Positions 8,139 to 17,321 are shown, counted from the stretch's first letter. The stretch: 64,000 nt of DNA from Armatimonadia bacterium (GCA_039679385.1 JBDKVB010000138.1:78974-142973); one strand, 5' to 3'. The notes: generated from the sequence alone by a model not told the origin. Made by a program: numbers and translations.

Positions 8139-8951
8139 ATGACCGGGCATTGGCTCAGACTCAACCGGCTGTTCACCGAGGGGAAGCGGGCGATCATCGT
8201 CGCCGTGGATCACGGGGAGTTTCTCGGTCCGATCCAGGGAATGGTGGACCTGCCGTCGGCCGTGGGGCCACTGACCACTGCCGATGCGGTGCTGCTGTCG
8301 CCCGGGATGATGGGACACTGCGGGAGCCTGTTCGACCATCGCGGAGCTCCGCTGGCCATGATCCGGCTGGACTGGAACACAGCTCTTTGCGAGCAGTGGG
8401 GGTACCAGCGAGCACGGGTCGCCCAGGTGGTGACGCCCGCGGACGCCCTGGCGATGGGAGGCGATCTGTGTCTGGCGTCGCTGGCTCTGGGTGGCAGTGA
8501 CGAGGAGCGGGACACGGCCGGAGTGGACCAGTTCGCTCGCTTCGCGCGGCTCAAGCAGGAGTGCGGCCTTCCGCTTGTGGGTGAGTACTGCCCGCCGAAT
8601 GCGGGGCGTCTGAACCCGGAGGACCTGCACCAGCGGGTTCTGGTCGGTTGCCGCCTGTTAGCGGAGCTCGGAGCCGACGCCATCAAGACGTACTACACCG
8701 GCGAGGCCTTCCAGGAAGTGGTCGAGGCCACGCCGGTGCCGGTGATCACACAGGTTGCGGAGCGTCTGACTACGCCGCTCGATGTGCTCAGTTTCGCTCA
8801 GAAGGCTGCAAGCAGTGGAGCCCGCGGCGTCGTTCTGGGCCGTCCCGTGATGCAGGCCGAGTACCCGGACCTCCTGCTGCGAGCCCTGGCTCGCGTGGTC
8901 AAGGAGGACGCAGACCCTGAGGAGGTCGCCTCCGAGTTGGGTCTTGCGTAG
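8139..8951 (+). CDS. Class I aldolase of the DhnA/DeoC/LacD (archaeal FBA-like) family
   Basis: This 270-residue TIM-barrel aldolase has a start with GCGAGGAG about 9 bases upstream. The Schiff-base lysine is clear at residue 183 in GADAIKTYYTG. The N-terminal IVAVDHGEF matches the DHG block, and GVVLGRPVMQ near the C-terminus matches the phosphate-binding GRN-like loop. This family includes archaeal-type fructose-bisphosphate aldolase, the 2-amino-3,7-dideoxy-D-threo-hept-6-ulosonate synthase of the alternative shikimate route, and LsrF. The sequence does not decide between them. Divergence from transketolase favours a role with sugar phosphates. It ends three bases from the convergent lipoprotein gene. 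Confidence 0.8.
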   Translation: MTGHWLRLNRLFTEGKRAIIVAVDHGEFLGPIQGMVDLPSAVGPLTTADAVLLSPGMMGHCGSLFDHRGAPLAMIRLDWNTALCEQWGYQRARVAQVVTPADALAMGGDLCLASLALGGSDEERDTAGVDQFARFARLKQECGLPLVGEYCPPNAGRLNPEDLHQRVLVGCRLLAELGADAIKTYYTGEAFQEVVEATPVPVITQVAERLTTPLDVLSFAQKAASSGARGVVLGRPVMQAEYPDLLLRALARVVKEDADPEEVASELGLA

Positions 8952-8954
8952 GGA

Positions 8955-9653
8955 CTACATGGCGGTGCCCACCTGGACGATGGTGGTACCGATAAACTCG
9001 CCGTTGCGGACACGCAGGGCCTGCAGTGTCCGGGCATTGGGGCCCTGGAACTGCAGCATCAGTCCGCGCCGGTCCATCTGATCGCAGAGGCCCTCGGGGA
9101 CCTCACGCGAGTCGCAGCGGACGATGATCGCATGGTACGGCCCGGCCTCGCTCCAGCCCTGGGTGGTGTTCCCCCAGTGCACCTCCACGTTCCTCGCGCC
9201 GGTTTCGCCCAACTGCTGTATCATCGTCGCGACCTGCATCTTGGAGTTGCACAGTACGCAGACCCGCTGGCACAAACGTGCTGCGACGGCAGCCGGATAG
9301 GCGTCCGGCGGGTTGATCATCAGCACCCTGTGCTTGGGGAAGATCTGGCTTTCCTGCATGGCCAGTCCGACCATCAGCGGCGAGCAGTAGCCGTTGTCGG
9401 TGGCAGCGCTCTCCGCGTAGGGGTCGATCCCCGCGTCCGCCGGGAGGAAGGCCTGGCGCGGAACCTCTCGCATGGCCTCAAGGACCCGCGGGTCGGTGAT
9501 GCGACCACTGTGCTCGAGCCGGTCCACCATGCGCATACGGGCTCGCAGCATCAGCGCCGACTCATTGTAGGTGCCACGGGAACAGCCGCCGAGTAACGCC
9601 AAGATTGCACAGAACACGCAAAGCAACACTACCGCGTACGAAGTGCGCATCAT
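8955..9653 (-). CDS. Lipoprotein resembling protein-L-isoaspartate methyltransferase, SAM site lost
   Basis: This is a 232-residue predicted lipoprotein: a hydrophobic N-terminus ends in LALLGGC, placing the lipobox Cys at residue 24. The rest aligns along its length with the neighbouring PCMT-like protein (both have 'REVPRQAFLP / RDTQRHLFVP'-type blocks and matching spacing). However, the SAM-binding loop EIGTGSGYQAA has become MINPPDAYPAA, and the GYEQTIS substrate block has become NGYCSP. It therefore should not methylate. It could be a binding or scaffolding paralogue anchored to a membrane. The start at 9653 has GGGAGGTGGAAA just upstream. It is transcribed after the PCMT gene (48 bases apart), probably in one operon. 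Confidence 0.65.
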   Translation of the reverse strand: MMRTSYAVVLLCVFCAILALLGGCSRGTYNESALMLRARMRMVDRLEHSGRITDPRVLEAMREVPRQAFLPADAGIDPYAESAATDNGYCSPLMVGLAMQESQIFPKHRVLMINPPDAYPAAVAARLCQRVCVLCNSKMQVATMIQQLGETGARNVEVHWGNTTQGWSEAGPYHAIIVRCDSREVPEGLCDQMDRRGLMLQFQGPNARTLQALRVRNGEFIGTTIVQVGTAM

Positions 9654-9701
9654 TTTCCACCTCCCCAAGGGCTCACGCGGTCACCGTGCGTGCGCCCTTG
9701 G

Positions 9702-10469
9702 TCAGTTGTGCATCTCTCCCGTCATGGGTACGAAAAGAACAGGGATGATGGCGGTGCGGCTGACTAGACCGTTGCTCTTGCGCAGGACATACAACTGCTG
9801 CTGGTAGGGCTCACCTACCGGGATGACCAGGATTCCTCCGTCGCGTAGTTGCTCCACCAGTGGAGTGGGTACATCCTCTGGCGCGCAGGTAACCATGATG
9901 CCGTCGAAGGGCGCGTTCTCGGCCCAGCCCTGGTAGCCGTCGCCACAGCGGACCGTCACGTTCTTGTACCCCAACTCTTTCAGTCGCCGGTCCGCCTGTG
10001 TCGCGAGCGGCTCGAGAATCTCGATGGTGAAGACCTTCTTGCAGAGGCGAGAGAGCACGGCTGCCTGATAGCCCGATCCTGTGCCGATCTCCAGGATCGT
10101 CTTCTCCGGTGTCGGCTCGATCAACTCGGTCATCAGGGCAACCATGTGAGGGGCGGAGATCGTCTGTTCGTAGCCGATGGGCAGCGCTCGGTCCTCATAG
10201 GCCACCGACCACAGCTCGGGCGGGACGAAGAGATGACGCTGGGTGTCTCGCAGGGCCTTGGTGACGGCGGGAGTGTGCAGGAAGCCCCGGGCGCACAACT
10301 GCTCCACGAGGCGTTCGCGAGCTGACTGGAGTTCGTCTGGAGACGGGGGTATGTAGGGACCGGCATCCTGAGCACGGACGCAGGAGAAGAGGGCGGCAGC
10401 GACACCTAGTACTGCCACCGCCAGCAGAGGCCGACCGACCGGTCCAAGCACAGGCCGCAGGCCCTGCAT
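9702..10469 (-). CDS. Exported protein-L-isoaspartate O-methyltransferase-like protein
   Basis: This is a 255-residue protein with an N-terminal hydrophobic export signal (residues about 10-33, LLAVAVLGVAAALFSC) followed by a full PCMT domain. Visible blocks are GYEQTISAPHMVALM (substrate region), the SAM motif ILEIGTGSGYQAAVLS and DGIMVTCAPEDVP. PCMT methylates isoaspartyl residues in damaged proteins using SAM. Most PCMTs are cytoplasmic, and an exported one is odd because SAM is not normally available outside the cytoplasm, so a cytoplasm-facing membrane anchor is an alternative. LFSC could be a non-classical lipobox. It forms a pair with the degenerate paralogue downstream. The domain call is sure; the location is inferred. 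Confidence 0.82.
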   Translation of the reverse strand: MQGLRPVLGPVGRPLLAVAVLGVAAALFSCVRAQDAGPYIPPSPDELQSARERLVEQLCARGFLHTPAVTKALRDTQRHLFVPPELWSVAYEDRALPIGYEQTISAPHMVALMTELIEPTPEKTILEIGTGSGYQAAVLSRLCKKVFTIEILEPLATQADRRLKELGYKNVTVRCGDGYQGWAENAPFDGIMVTCAPEDVPTPLVEQLRDGGILVIPVGEPYQQQLYVLRKSNGLVSRTAIIPVLFVPMTGEMHN

Positions 10470-10706
10470 GTCACCAGCCCCTCACTTGCGTCTCGGCACA
10501 GTCCGTTACTATACTACCCCGGAGGCGGGCCCTGTTACACCTGGAAGGGTGAGTTCGCCTCCGCCGAGGGCGGCAAGGTCCCCAGGCAACGGTGGTTCTG
10601 ACCTCCGGCCGCAAGCCGAGGTTCCATACGGCCAGTCGCATCGGGAAGGTACGCCGAGGTCAGCGCGGCGTGTCGCCTGCAGAACTCGAAGGGTATCTAC
10701 CTCGAT

Positions 10707-11408
10707 ATGAGCCGATTTCTCCACCAGACCTTTGACGAGATTGCGCCAGGCTATGAGCGCATGAACCATGCCATGACCCTTGGGCTGGACATCCTCTGGC
10801 GCAGGGCTACGGCCAGGATAGCTGCCTCCATACCGAGCAGCCGACGGCTGGATGTCTGCACCGGCACCGCAGAGACGGCCGTGCTGCTGAAGGGGATAGC
10901 CCCGGAGCCGGAGTTGGTCGTCGGAGCCGATTTCTCGGCGCAGATGATGGCGGTGGCGAAACAGAAGCCGGAAACGACGGGGATCAGCTTCGTCGGTGCG
11001 GAAGCCGGGAACCTGCCCTTTGCCGACGGGAGGTTCGACCTGGTGACGGTGACCCTTGCGACGCGGAATCTGGCCTCCAGCGCCGAGGGGCTGCAGGGGT
11101 GCTTCGCGGAGTTCCACCGGGTACTCAAGCCCGGCGGGCGGTTCATCAACCTCGAGACCAGCCAGCCGCCCAACCGGCTGGTTTGGTGGGGTTTTCGGCT
11201 GTACGTGGCGGCCGTCGTGCCGCTGATGGCGTGGCTGCTGTCGGGGTTCCGGCCGGGGTACGCCTACCTGGCCCGGAGCATCCCGCGGTTTCATGACGCG
11301 GACGGGCTGGCGCAGGTGCTGCGTGAGTCGGGCTTTGCCGAGGTGTCATATCGTCGGCTGTTTCTCGGTGCGGCGGCAATCCACGTAGCGACCAAGGCGG
11401 GAAGCTGA
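10707..11408 (+). CDS. UbiE/MenG-type SAM-dependent methyltransferase
   Basis: This 233-residue class I methyltransferase fits the menaquinone/ubiquinone C-methyltransferase family. The N-terminal FDEIAPGYERMNHAMTLGLD matches the UbiE start pattern. LDVCTGTAETAVLL is the SAM-binding loop, FDLVTVTLATRNL stands in the place of the family's FGIRN block, and FHRVLKPGGRFINLETSQP matches the VLKPGG-E-S-P block. Menaquinone methylation at the membrane is the most likely role. The sequence is divergent (TLATRNL), so another acceptor is possible. It is a lone gene, convergent with the TIM-barrel gene across a shared hairpin. No other quinone genes are nearby. Confidence 0.72.
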   Translation: MSRFLHQTFDEIAPGYERMNHAMTLGLDILWRRATARIAASIPSSRRLDVCTGTAETAVLLKGIAPEPELVVGADFSAQMMAVAKQKPETTGISFVGAEAGNLPFADGRFDLVTVTLATRNLASSAEGLQGCFAEFHRVLKPGGRFINLETSQPPNRLVWWGFRLYVAAVVPLMAWLLSGFRPGYAYLARSIPRFHDADGLAQVLRESGFAEVSYRRLFLGAAAIHVATKAGS

Positions 11409-11423
11409 GGCACCAAAAGGAGA

Positions 11424-11454
11424 AGCCGCCGGGAAGAGTGTCTCCGCGGCGGCT
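11424..11454. terminator. Bidirectional terminator hairpin
   Basis: An 8-base stem AGCCGCCG (11424-11431) pairs with CGGCGGCT (11447-11454) between the convergent UbiE-like and TIM-barrel genes. T runs are weak on both sides. Confidence 0.5.
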
Positions 11455-11492
11455 CGGTGGTTGCCTAGGGCGTGTCTAGTCCTCTACGGGCG

Positions 11493-12275
11493 TCAAGCGC
11501 CCAGGAGGCTGCAGACCAGCTCCACGTTGTCCTGCACCATGGTGGGGTTGTCCCCGGTGTACATCCCCAGGTTCACGATATCCGACGGCTTGATGCTCGC
11601 GTAAGCATACTCCAGGGCCTCGCGCCAGGGTCGGCGTCCGGCGCCCATGACCTTGTAGGCGATGCAGGGCTTCTGGATGTGCTGGATGACCTCGACGGCA
11701 CGAGGTGTGTCGGCGGGATCGAAGCGCTCTCCCTTGCCGGCATGCACGCTCCCGCAGTTGTAGAAGCAGACCACGTGGAAGTCCGCCGGTACCCCGGCGT
11801 CGTAGACCCACCGGTGTGCCTCGGGGATGTGGCCGGCCAATCCGGCGAGCATGCCCTTGGCGTGGATCAGGTCGACCAACTGGCGGACGCGGTCCAGGTT
11901 GCCTGCCTCATAGAGGGCGTCGATCACGCCGCCGTGGATGTAGTAGGCGATGGCACCGTTTGCAGCAGCCTGATTGATGTTGGCCTCGTGAGTCGGCGAT
12001 TCGCCGCCCATCTGGGCAAACCACTGGAGCTTGCCGCCCTCGTTTCGGTACTCGCGCAGCATCCGCCAGATGTGGGCGTCGACGCGGAGGCAGCAGGTGT
12101 TGATGCCGGCGTCCTCGCACTCGCGTAGTGTCTGCTTGATGCGGTCGACGGTGTAGTAGTCCAGCATCTCACGGTCGCGCTGCGGGTTCTGATGTGAGAA
12201 GCCGCTGAAGGGGTTGCCGCCGAGGGTCAGGCGGCCGATGGCATGGCTGCCGAAGGGCACGGTAGGGAGTGACAT
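11493..12275 (-). CDS. TIM-barrel protein of unknown function (sugar-cluster member)
   Basis: This 260-residue protein starts at an ATG preceded by GGAGA at good spacing; a frame open further upstream is unsupported. The N-terminus GRLTLGGNPFSGFSH, the repeated strand-helix pattern (INTCCLRVDAHIW, IAYYIHGGVID, GMLAGLAGHIPE, FHVVCFYNCG) and the late KPCIAYKVMGAGR fit a TIM barrel reminiscent of aldo/keto reductases or sugar-related lyases. I cannot identify active-site residues and do not assign a reaction. It is last in the minus-strand sugar cluster after the Gfo/Idh dehydrogenase (149 bases upstream), so it probably acts on the same pathway. Confidence 0.55.
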   Translation of the reverse strand: MSLPTVPFGSHAIGRLTLGGNPFSGFSHQNPQRDREMLDYYTVDRIKQTLRECEDAGINTCCLRVDAHIWRMLREYRNEGGKLQWFAQMGGESPTHEANINQAAANGAIAYYIHGGVIDALYEAGNLDRVRQLVDLIHAKGMLAGLAGHIPEAHRWVYDAGVPADFHVVCFYNCGSVHAGKGERFDPADTPRAVEVIQHIQKPCIAYKVMGAGRRPWREALEYAYASIKPSDIVNLGMYTGDNPTMVQDNVELVCSLLGA

Positions 12276-12424
12276 TGCAGTCTCCAGGGCGTCAGGCCGG
12301 CGAGGGCTCGACGTAGTATTCGGTAACGTGGTTACTTTACTGCCTGCGCCCGCCGAGGTCAACACGGAGGACAGGCGAGACCGACACCGAGAAGCCTCGG
12401 GCTCCCCGGTGTCGGCAGAGGGCA

Positions 12425-13477
12425 CTAGAGAGGCAGGCTTACGCGCGTTCCGGTCCGGGCGCTCTCGTAGGCGCCGAGGATCATCCCGGTGCTGATCTTG
12501 GCGTCGCGAGCGCTGACCTGGACCTTGCCGGCCTTGTACTCGTCGAGGATATTGCGGGTGACATTGGCGATCCGCCAGCCGTGAGAAGCGGGGATCTCGG
12601 CCGGAAGGATCTGCCAGCCCTGGTCGCGCTTCTCGGACTGGAACATCTTGAGCATCGTGGCGCCCGGAGGTGGAGGGGTCCCGGTGCTGGGTCCGTCGCC
12701 GTAGTTCTCGAGGATGACGCCCTTGTCACCGTAGATCTCGGAGGTGCTCTCGGCGGCCAGGATGACGGAGCTGTTCATGAGGAGGCCCATCTCGCCGTTC
12801 GCGAAGCGGTAGATGGCCTCACCGCTGTCATCGGCGGCGCGATGAGTGAGGATGTTGTCGATCTCAGCCATGACGCTCACCGGAGAGCCCAACATCCAGT
12901 AGAGCCAGTCGGAGGCGTGGCTGGCGTCGTCCATCCACATACCCAGGTTCTGCACCGGGTCGATGTGCCAGGCGGTATCGCCCTGGAAGGTGTCCGGGTT
13001 CAGCAGCATGCTGAGGCAGTGACGACGGCGGACGATGCCGACTCTGCCGACGGCGCCCTCAGACACGAGCTTCTTCATCTGGACATTGACCGGATCGTAG
13101 CGCATCTGGAAGGCCATGGAGAACCAGACGCCGGCGCGGTCAACGGCCTCGATGATGCGGTCGCAGTCGGCCATAGAGAGGGCCATGGGCTTTTGCAGGA
13201 TGATGTCCTTGCCGGCGGCAGCGGCTGCCTCGACAACCTCTGCGTGACGGTTGGTCTCGGCGCCGATGATGCAGAGCTGGACATCGTCGCGGCCAAGGAC
13301 GTCTTCGATGATGGGCGAGTAGTCGATCCCGAAGTTGGCGGCGCGGTTGGTGCCGCGTGACTCGCTGTGGTCCCAGCAGGCCACGAGTTCACAGTCGTCA
13401 AAGGTCTTGATGCCGCTTGAGTATGAGCCTACATGGCCGTGGGCATACCCCAGCACGGCAATCCCGAACTTGGACAT
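12425..13477 (-). CDS. Gfo/Idh/MocA-family NAD(P)-dependent oxidoreductase
   Basis: This 350-residue protein has a Rossmann domain (residues 1-125) and a Gfo/Idh C-terminal substrate domain. The nucleotide loop is unusual, AVLGYAHGHVG in place of the common GxGxxG. The usual EKP motif reads QKP (DIILQKPMALS). Its likely role is NAD(P)-dependent oxidation or epimerisation of a sugar or cyclitol in the cytoplasm. Neighbours on the same strand are a zinc dehydrogenase upstream and a TIM barrel downstream, suggesting a short catabolic operon fed by the GH127 enzyme. Family membership is clear. The substrate is unknown, and the altered motifs make cofactor preference uncertain. Confidence 0.83.
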   Translation of the reverse strand: MSKFGIAVLGYAHGHVGSYSSGIKTFDDCELVACWDHSESRGTNRAANFGIDYSPIIEDVLGRDDVQLCIIGAETNRHAEVVEAAAAAGKDIILQKPMALSMADCDRIIEAVDRAGVWFSMAFQMRYDPVNVQMKKLVSEGAVGRVGIVRRRHCLSMLLNPDTFQGDTAWHIDPVQNLGMWMDDASHASDWLYWMLGSPVSVMAEIDNILTHRAADDSGEAIYRFANGEMGLLMNSSVILAAESTSEIYGDKGVILENYGDGPSTGTPPPPGATMLKMFQSEKRDQGWQILPAEIPASHGWRIANVTRNILDEYKAGKVQVSARDAKISTGMILGAYESARTGTRVSLPL

Positions 13478-13575
13478 GGCGTGTCGCTCCTCACAGCAAC
13501 GATGAGTGTCGGTTCACAACGGTCGGCTATTCGAGCAAAGGTCTCAGCGGACCTCCCCGGCCTTGCGAGCAGTGG

Positions 13576-14679
13576 CTAAGGACGACCGTTGGGGCAAAGG
13601 ACGGCTTTGACTACGCGTCCCGCAGCGACGTCGGCCAGGGCTTCGTTGGCCTGGTTGAGCTCGTAGTAGCGGCTGATGACCGAGGCCCAGGGAAAGACGC
13701 TGCGGAATCTCGCGAGAGCATGAAGGGCCTTGTACATGTGGGAGAAGTCGATCCCCCAGGTGGAGCGGACATCGAGGTGCTTGCGGTTCAGGTCATGGTG
13801 CGGATTGAAGGACACGTCGCCGGCATCGGTGTACTGGCCGGCGACCACGTAGCGGCCTGCATCGCGAGTGAGTCGCATACCCTCGGGGATCGCCTGCGGA
13901 TTGCCGGTGGCCTCCAGGGTGACGTCGGCTCCGCGGCCGTCGGTGAGGTCGTGGATGCGGGCAAGCCGCTCCTGCGGCGTGGTCTGGTCGAGGTCGAGGA
14001 CCACATCGGCACCGAGCTTGCGGGCGACCTCCAGTCGCAAGGAGGGAGCCCCGATCACGATCACCTGCTGGGCTCCTGAGAGGCGTGCCAGAGCGCAGGC
14101 CATGAGCCCGACCGGACCGGAGCCCTGGATGACGATGTGGTCGCCGAGGCCGATCTGACCGCGCTCGACGGCATGGAAGGCAGTCGGGAGAGCACAGCCA
14201 CCGGCGATCACCAGCTCTGGAGGCAGCGCCTCGGGCACCTTGAGGATCTTGACGCCGGGCTTGAGGCATATGAGCTCGCTCCAGCCGCCGAGGAGTCCCT
14301 CCTGCGCGCCGTAGGTGATCCCGTAGACCTTGCGATGGGGGCAGCGGGTGGTTGCCTTCGCTACGAGACAGAACCAGCAGTTGTTGCAGGTCTCGTGGAC
14401 GTCGAGGAAGGTAACCAGATCGCCCAGGGCAAGCGGGCTACCGAAGGCGTCGGTTACGGTCCCGTTGGTCTGCTCGATCGTGCCGACGTTGATGTGGCCG
14501 GGGACCAGCGGGTAGGGCGTGCCGGGCAGTTGGCCGTGGAGCAAGTGGACGTCGGTGCCGCAGACCTCCGAGTAGAGGGTGCGCAGGACGGCTCCACCGG
14601 GCTCCAGGATGGGCTCCGGGAACTCCTGCACCTGCACGGGCTGGTTGGGCGCGACGATCACAGCGGCTTTGACACTCAC
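13576..14679 (-). CDS. Zinc-binding medium-chain alcohol/polyol dehydrogenase
   Basis: This 367-residue medium-chain dehydrogenase/reductase has a catalytic zinc Cys in SEVCGTDVH near residue 40. The structural zinc ligands are CNNCWFCLVAK...C near 95-110. The nucleotide-binding loop is GSGPVGLMACALA. The usual GHE motif reads GHINVG, so the Glu that helps position the catalytic zinc is replaced. The family oxidises sugar alcohols, threonine or other secondary alcohols using NAD(P). It lies 27 bases after the GH127 gene stop and upstream of the Gfo/Idh gene on the same strand, so it probably processes sugars released by these enzymes. The specific substrate is not assigned. Confidence 0.85.
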   Translation of the reverse strand: MSVKAAVIVAPNQPVQVQEFPEPILEPGGAVLRTLYSEVCGTDVHLLHGQLPGTPYPLVPGHINVGTIEQTNGTVTDAFGSPLALGDLVTFLDVHETCNNCWFCLVAKATTRCPHRKVYGITYGAQEGLLGGWSELICLKPGVKILKVPEALPPELVIAGGCALPTAFHAVERGQIGLGDHIVIQGSGPVGLMACALARLSGAQQVIVIGAPSLRLEVARKLGADVVLDLDQTTPQERLARIHDLTDGRGADVTLEATGNPQAIPEGMRLTRDAGRYVVAGQYTDAGDVSFNPHHDLNRKHLDVRSTWGIDFSHMYKALHALARFRSVFPWASVISRYYELNQANEALADVAAGRVVKAVLCPNGRP

Positions 14680-14706
14680 AGCACACGTCTCCTTCTGCCG
14701 GCTGGT

Positions 14707-17196
14707 TCAGTCACCCACGCGCATCTCGAGGATGCCGCCGGAGAACTTGTCCTGCAGCTTGACCTCGAGACGGATCGCGGTGGTCTCGACGGGTGTGAAG
14801 CGCAGGGAGTTGAACTGGTCGAGCTTGACCCCGGCTTCCGAGAGAGGCTTGACGGGCTCCCAACGGTCGCCCACGCGGTAGAGGGCCGTCCAGGACTGCG
14901 GCACACGGCACTGACCGGCGCCGGTGTCGTCGAACCAGTAGACCTCGACGGAGCCGATCTTGCGCGCTTTGAGGAAGTCGAGTTGCACCCACTCGGTAGT
15001 GGCGCGATGGTCCCACCAGGTGAGGCGCGGAAGGCCCTGATCGCTGGAGCGCCTGGGGAGGACACCGTCGCAGACCGCTGCGACCGAGTCGCCGCCCCAG
15101 CAGTGGGAGGCAGTGGCGGTGAACTCCGGCTTCGCCGGCTCCTTCCAGGTCACGGCATCGGGACCGTCGCCGATCGTCGGGAAGGCGCTGATACGCAGTC
15201 GAGCGCAGCCCATCGGGATCAGCGTAACCGTCTCGAGGGGCTCGGTGGACTTCGCCGGGCTGTCCTGGAGCTGGCCGACCATGGTGCGCTCCATCTGCCA
15301 CTGCGGGAGGCGCCGGGCCTTCACGGTGAGCTGGATCGGAGCGGCATCGACGGTGAAGGGCTGACCGGGCACGGGTCCTGAGGACTTGTGGACCTCGAAG
15401 GACTGCGCCGGGTTCTGGGCATCAAGGACCAGGCCGTAGTTCCAGGGCGTGGTCGGGTAGACTTCCATCGCCGGCCACTTGTCGGTGCCGCCGAAGCGCT
15501 GCCAGCGTTCGCCGATCTTGAGGGAGTAGGTGAGAGGGCCCCGGTCGACGGATACCGAGCGGTTGTTGGCTTGCCAGGTACGGACCTGGATCTGCATCGG
15601 CAGACGCAACTCGACGCGATCGCCCTCCTGCCAGGTGCGCTGCAGGCACAGGTAGCTGAGAGGCTTGGCGGTGACCTGGACTGCCTGACCGTTCACCGAG
15701 ACGCCGGCGGCACTGCACCAACGCGGGATGCGCAGGTAGAGCGGGAAGGAGACCTGCTGCGGTGTATGGATTGTGAAGGTGACGGTCTCGCCGAAGGGGT
15801 AGTCCGTTTCCTGGGTGATGCGGACCTTCGTGCCATCGCCGACCTGCGCCTCAACCTGACAGGCGGCGTAGAGGATTGCCGCCAGACCGTTGTCCTGGGT
15901 AGCCATCCACAGGTGCTCGGCGTAGTAGGGCCAGCCCATGGCGACGTTATGCTGGCAGCAGCGGAAGGCGTAGGGGTCGTAGGCGAACATGTTGCCCTGG
16001 TTCTGGATCAGCGGCGCCTTGTTCTCGTGGTCAAGCTGCACCTGGTTGGGTGCGACCAGATAGTGCAGCGACCTCAGGTCGGGCGTTTGTGAGGGCGGGA
16101 AGGTGTTGAAGCACATCTCCTCGCAGCGGTCGGCCCAGAGCGGGTCGCCGGTGATGGCTGTGAGGAGCTGGGCGCTGTGCATGAACTCGACGGTGGAGCA
16201 GGTCTCGTAGCCCTGACGTGGGCCTGTGTAGCCGGGACGGCAGTTCTCATCCGCGCCGAAGCCGCCACCCGGGACCTGACCGTACTGGCCCCAGACCTCA
16301 TCACAGTTGCGCTCGACGAGTTGGAGGAACATGGGGTTGCCGGTCTGGACGTAGTAGTGGGCGGGCTGTCGGAAGGCCTGGCTGAGGTTGACGCCGTGCC
16401 AACTGGCGATGCCGTCGGTCCACTTGGCGCAGCGCCGCTGGATCTTGTCCACCAGGTGCAGCAGCCACTCCTCGCCTGTGCGGTTGTAGAGCCACTGGAC
16501 GCTCTCCATGTTGTCACCGGCGCGGACCGGTCCCCAGAAGCCGGCGAGGAAGTCTTCTTCGGGCTGGTTGAGCTCCCAGCGGAAGTAGTCTGCCATGAGC
16601 GTCAGGACGCGCTTGTCTCCGGTCGCCTCGTAGTAGGACTGAAGGGCGTTGAGCATGACCATGTGCGGCCACAGGTCGGGCTTGCCCTTGAGTGAGGTGA
16701 GCAGGCCACGGGGCCCAAACCAGCCATCGTCGCGAGCACTGGCCAGGACTGCCTCGATCCAGCGGCGGGCGTTGCGGATCAGGGTCTCGTCCTTGAGGAC
16801 ATACCCGAGGTCGCCGTAGCCCTTGAGCCAGTAGGGGAGCTCCTCCCAGCCACTGCGGCCGTCTCCGGTCGGGTTGGCCCAGGCGCTGACCTCGAAGGGA
16901 AGAAACTGGGACAGCTCGTCCAGGTGCCCGGTCATCCCCTCAGCTTCGAGCACCAGCATATGATGCAGCCAACCCTCAGGGGTGATGCTGCCGAGGGGAA
17001 GCTTGATCAGTGGGTTTCTCACGAGCGGCGCCCGGTTCGATACGTAGAAGGAGTTGGCGCGGTTGGTCGGTGGGACAGGCACAAGGGTGGTCATGGCTGT
17101 GGCTCCCTGCTGGGCGTGACTAAGGGATGGGCAACAGAGCACGGCACTGAGCAGCGCCACCAGTGCGAGACAACTGACGGGAGACGAGCTGGTCAT
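14707..17196 (-). CDS. Secreted GH127 (DUF1680) beta-L-arabinofuranosidase-like enzyme
   Basis: This 829-residue protein has a signal peptide (residues 1-29, ending SLSHAQ). It is followed by a long alpha/alpha-barrel GH127 domain, beta domains and a C-terminal discoidin-like beta domain (about 690-829). Catalytic features match characterised GH127: Glu317 (GADENC) as probable acid/base, and Glu331, Cys333 (YETCST), Cys413 and Cys414 (FRCCQHN) as the zinc-Cys cluster with the Cys nucleophile. The family removes beta-L-arabinofuranose from glycans. I chose ATG at 17196 because it opens a signal peptide and has GGAG upstream. It heads a run with two dehydrogenases and follows an aldose epimerase gene. 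Exact linkage specificity is not known. Confidence 0.88.
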   Translation of the reverse strand: MTSSSPVSCLALVALLSAVLCCPSLSHAQQGATAMTTLVPVPPTNRANSFYVSNRAPLVRNPLIKLPLGSITPEGWLHHMLVLEAEGMTGHLDELSQFLPFEVSAWANPTGDGRSGWEELPYWLKGYGDLGYVLKDETLIRNARRWIEAVLASARDDGWFGPRGLLTSLKGKPDLWPHMVMLNALQSYYEATGDKRVLTLMADYFRWELNQPEEDFLAGFWGPVRAGDNMESVQWLYNRTGEEWLLHLVDKIQRRCAKWTDGIASWHGVNLSQAFRQPAHYYVQTGNPMFLQLVERNCDEVWGQYGQVPGGGFGADENCRPGYTGPRQGYETCSTVEFMHSAQLLTAITGDPLWADRCEEMCFNTFPPSQTPDLRSLHYLVAPNQVQLDHENKAPLIQNQGNMFAYDPYAFRCCQHNVAMGWPYYAEHLWMATQDNGLAAILYAACQVEAQVGDGTKVRITQETDYPFGETVTFTIHTPQQVSFPLYLRIPRWCSAAGVSVNGQAVQVTAKPLSYLCLQRTWQEGDRVELRLPMQIQVRTWQANNRSVSVDRGPLTYSLKIGERWQRFGGTDKWPAMEVYPTTPWNYGLVLDAQNPAQSFEVHKSSGPVPGQPFTVDAAPIQLTVKARRLPQWQMERTMVGQLQDSPAKSTEPLETVTLIPMGCARLRISAFPTIGDGPDAVTWKEPAKPEFTATASHCWGGDSVAAVCDGVLPRRSSDQGLPRLTWWDHRATTEWVQLDFLKARKIGSVEVYWFDDTGAGQCRVPQSWTALYRVGDRWEPVKPLSEAGVKLDQFNSLRFTPVETTAIRLEVKLQDKFSGGILEMRVGD

Positions 17197-17269
17197 GGGA
17201 AGCTCCTGAGGGGCGACGTTGCTGGTCGAAGTGAGCCCTGACGCGCGGGCAAGAGAGCGCTGAAAGGAA

Positions 17270-17304
17270 GTGCCGCGACGCAAGGAGAACTCGCGTCGCG
17301 GCAC
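17270..17304 (-). terminator. Terminator after aldose 1-epimerase
   Basis: A perfect 12-base inverted repeat (GTGCCGCGACGC at 17270-17281, GCGTCGCGGCAC at 17293-17304) lies 17 bases past the epimerase stop. On the minus strand it is followed by TTCCTTTC. It separates the epimerase from the GH127 gene. Confidence 0.75.
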
Positions 17305-17321
17305 GGTTGTTGTCGGGTGTG

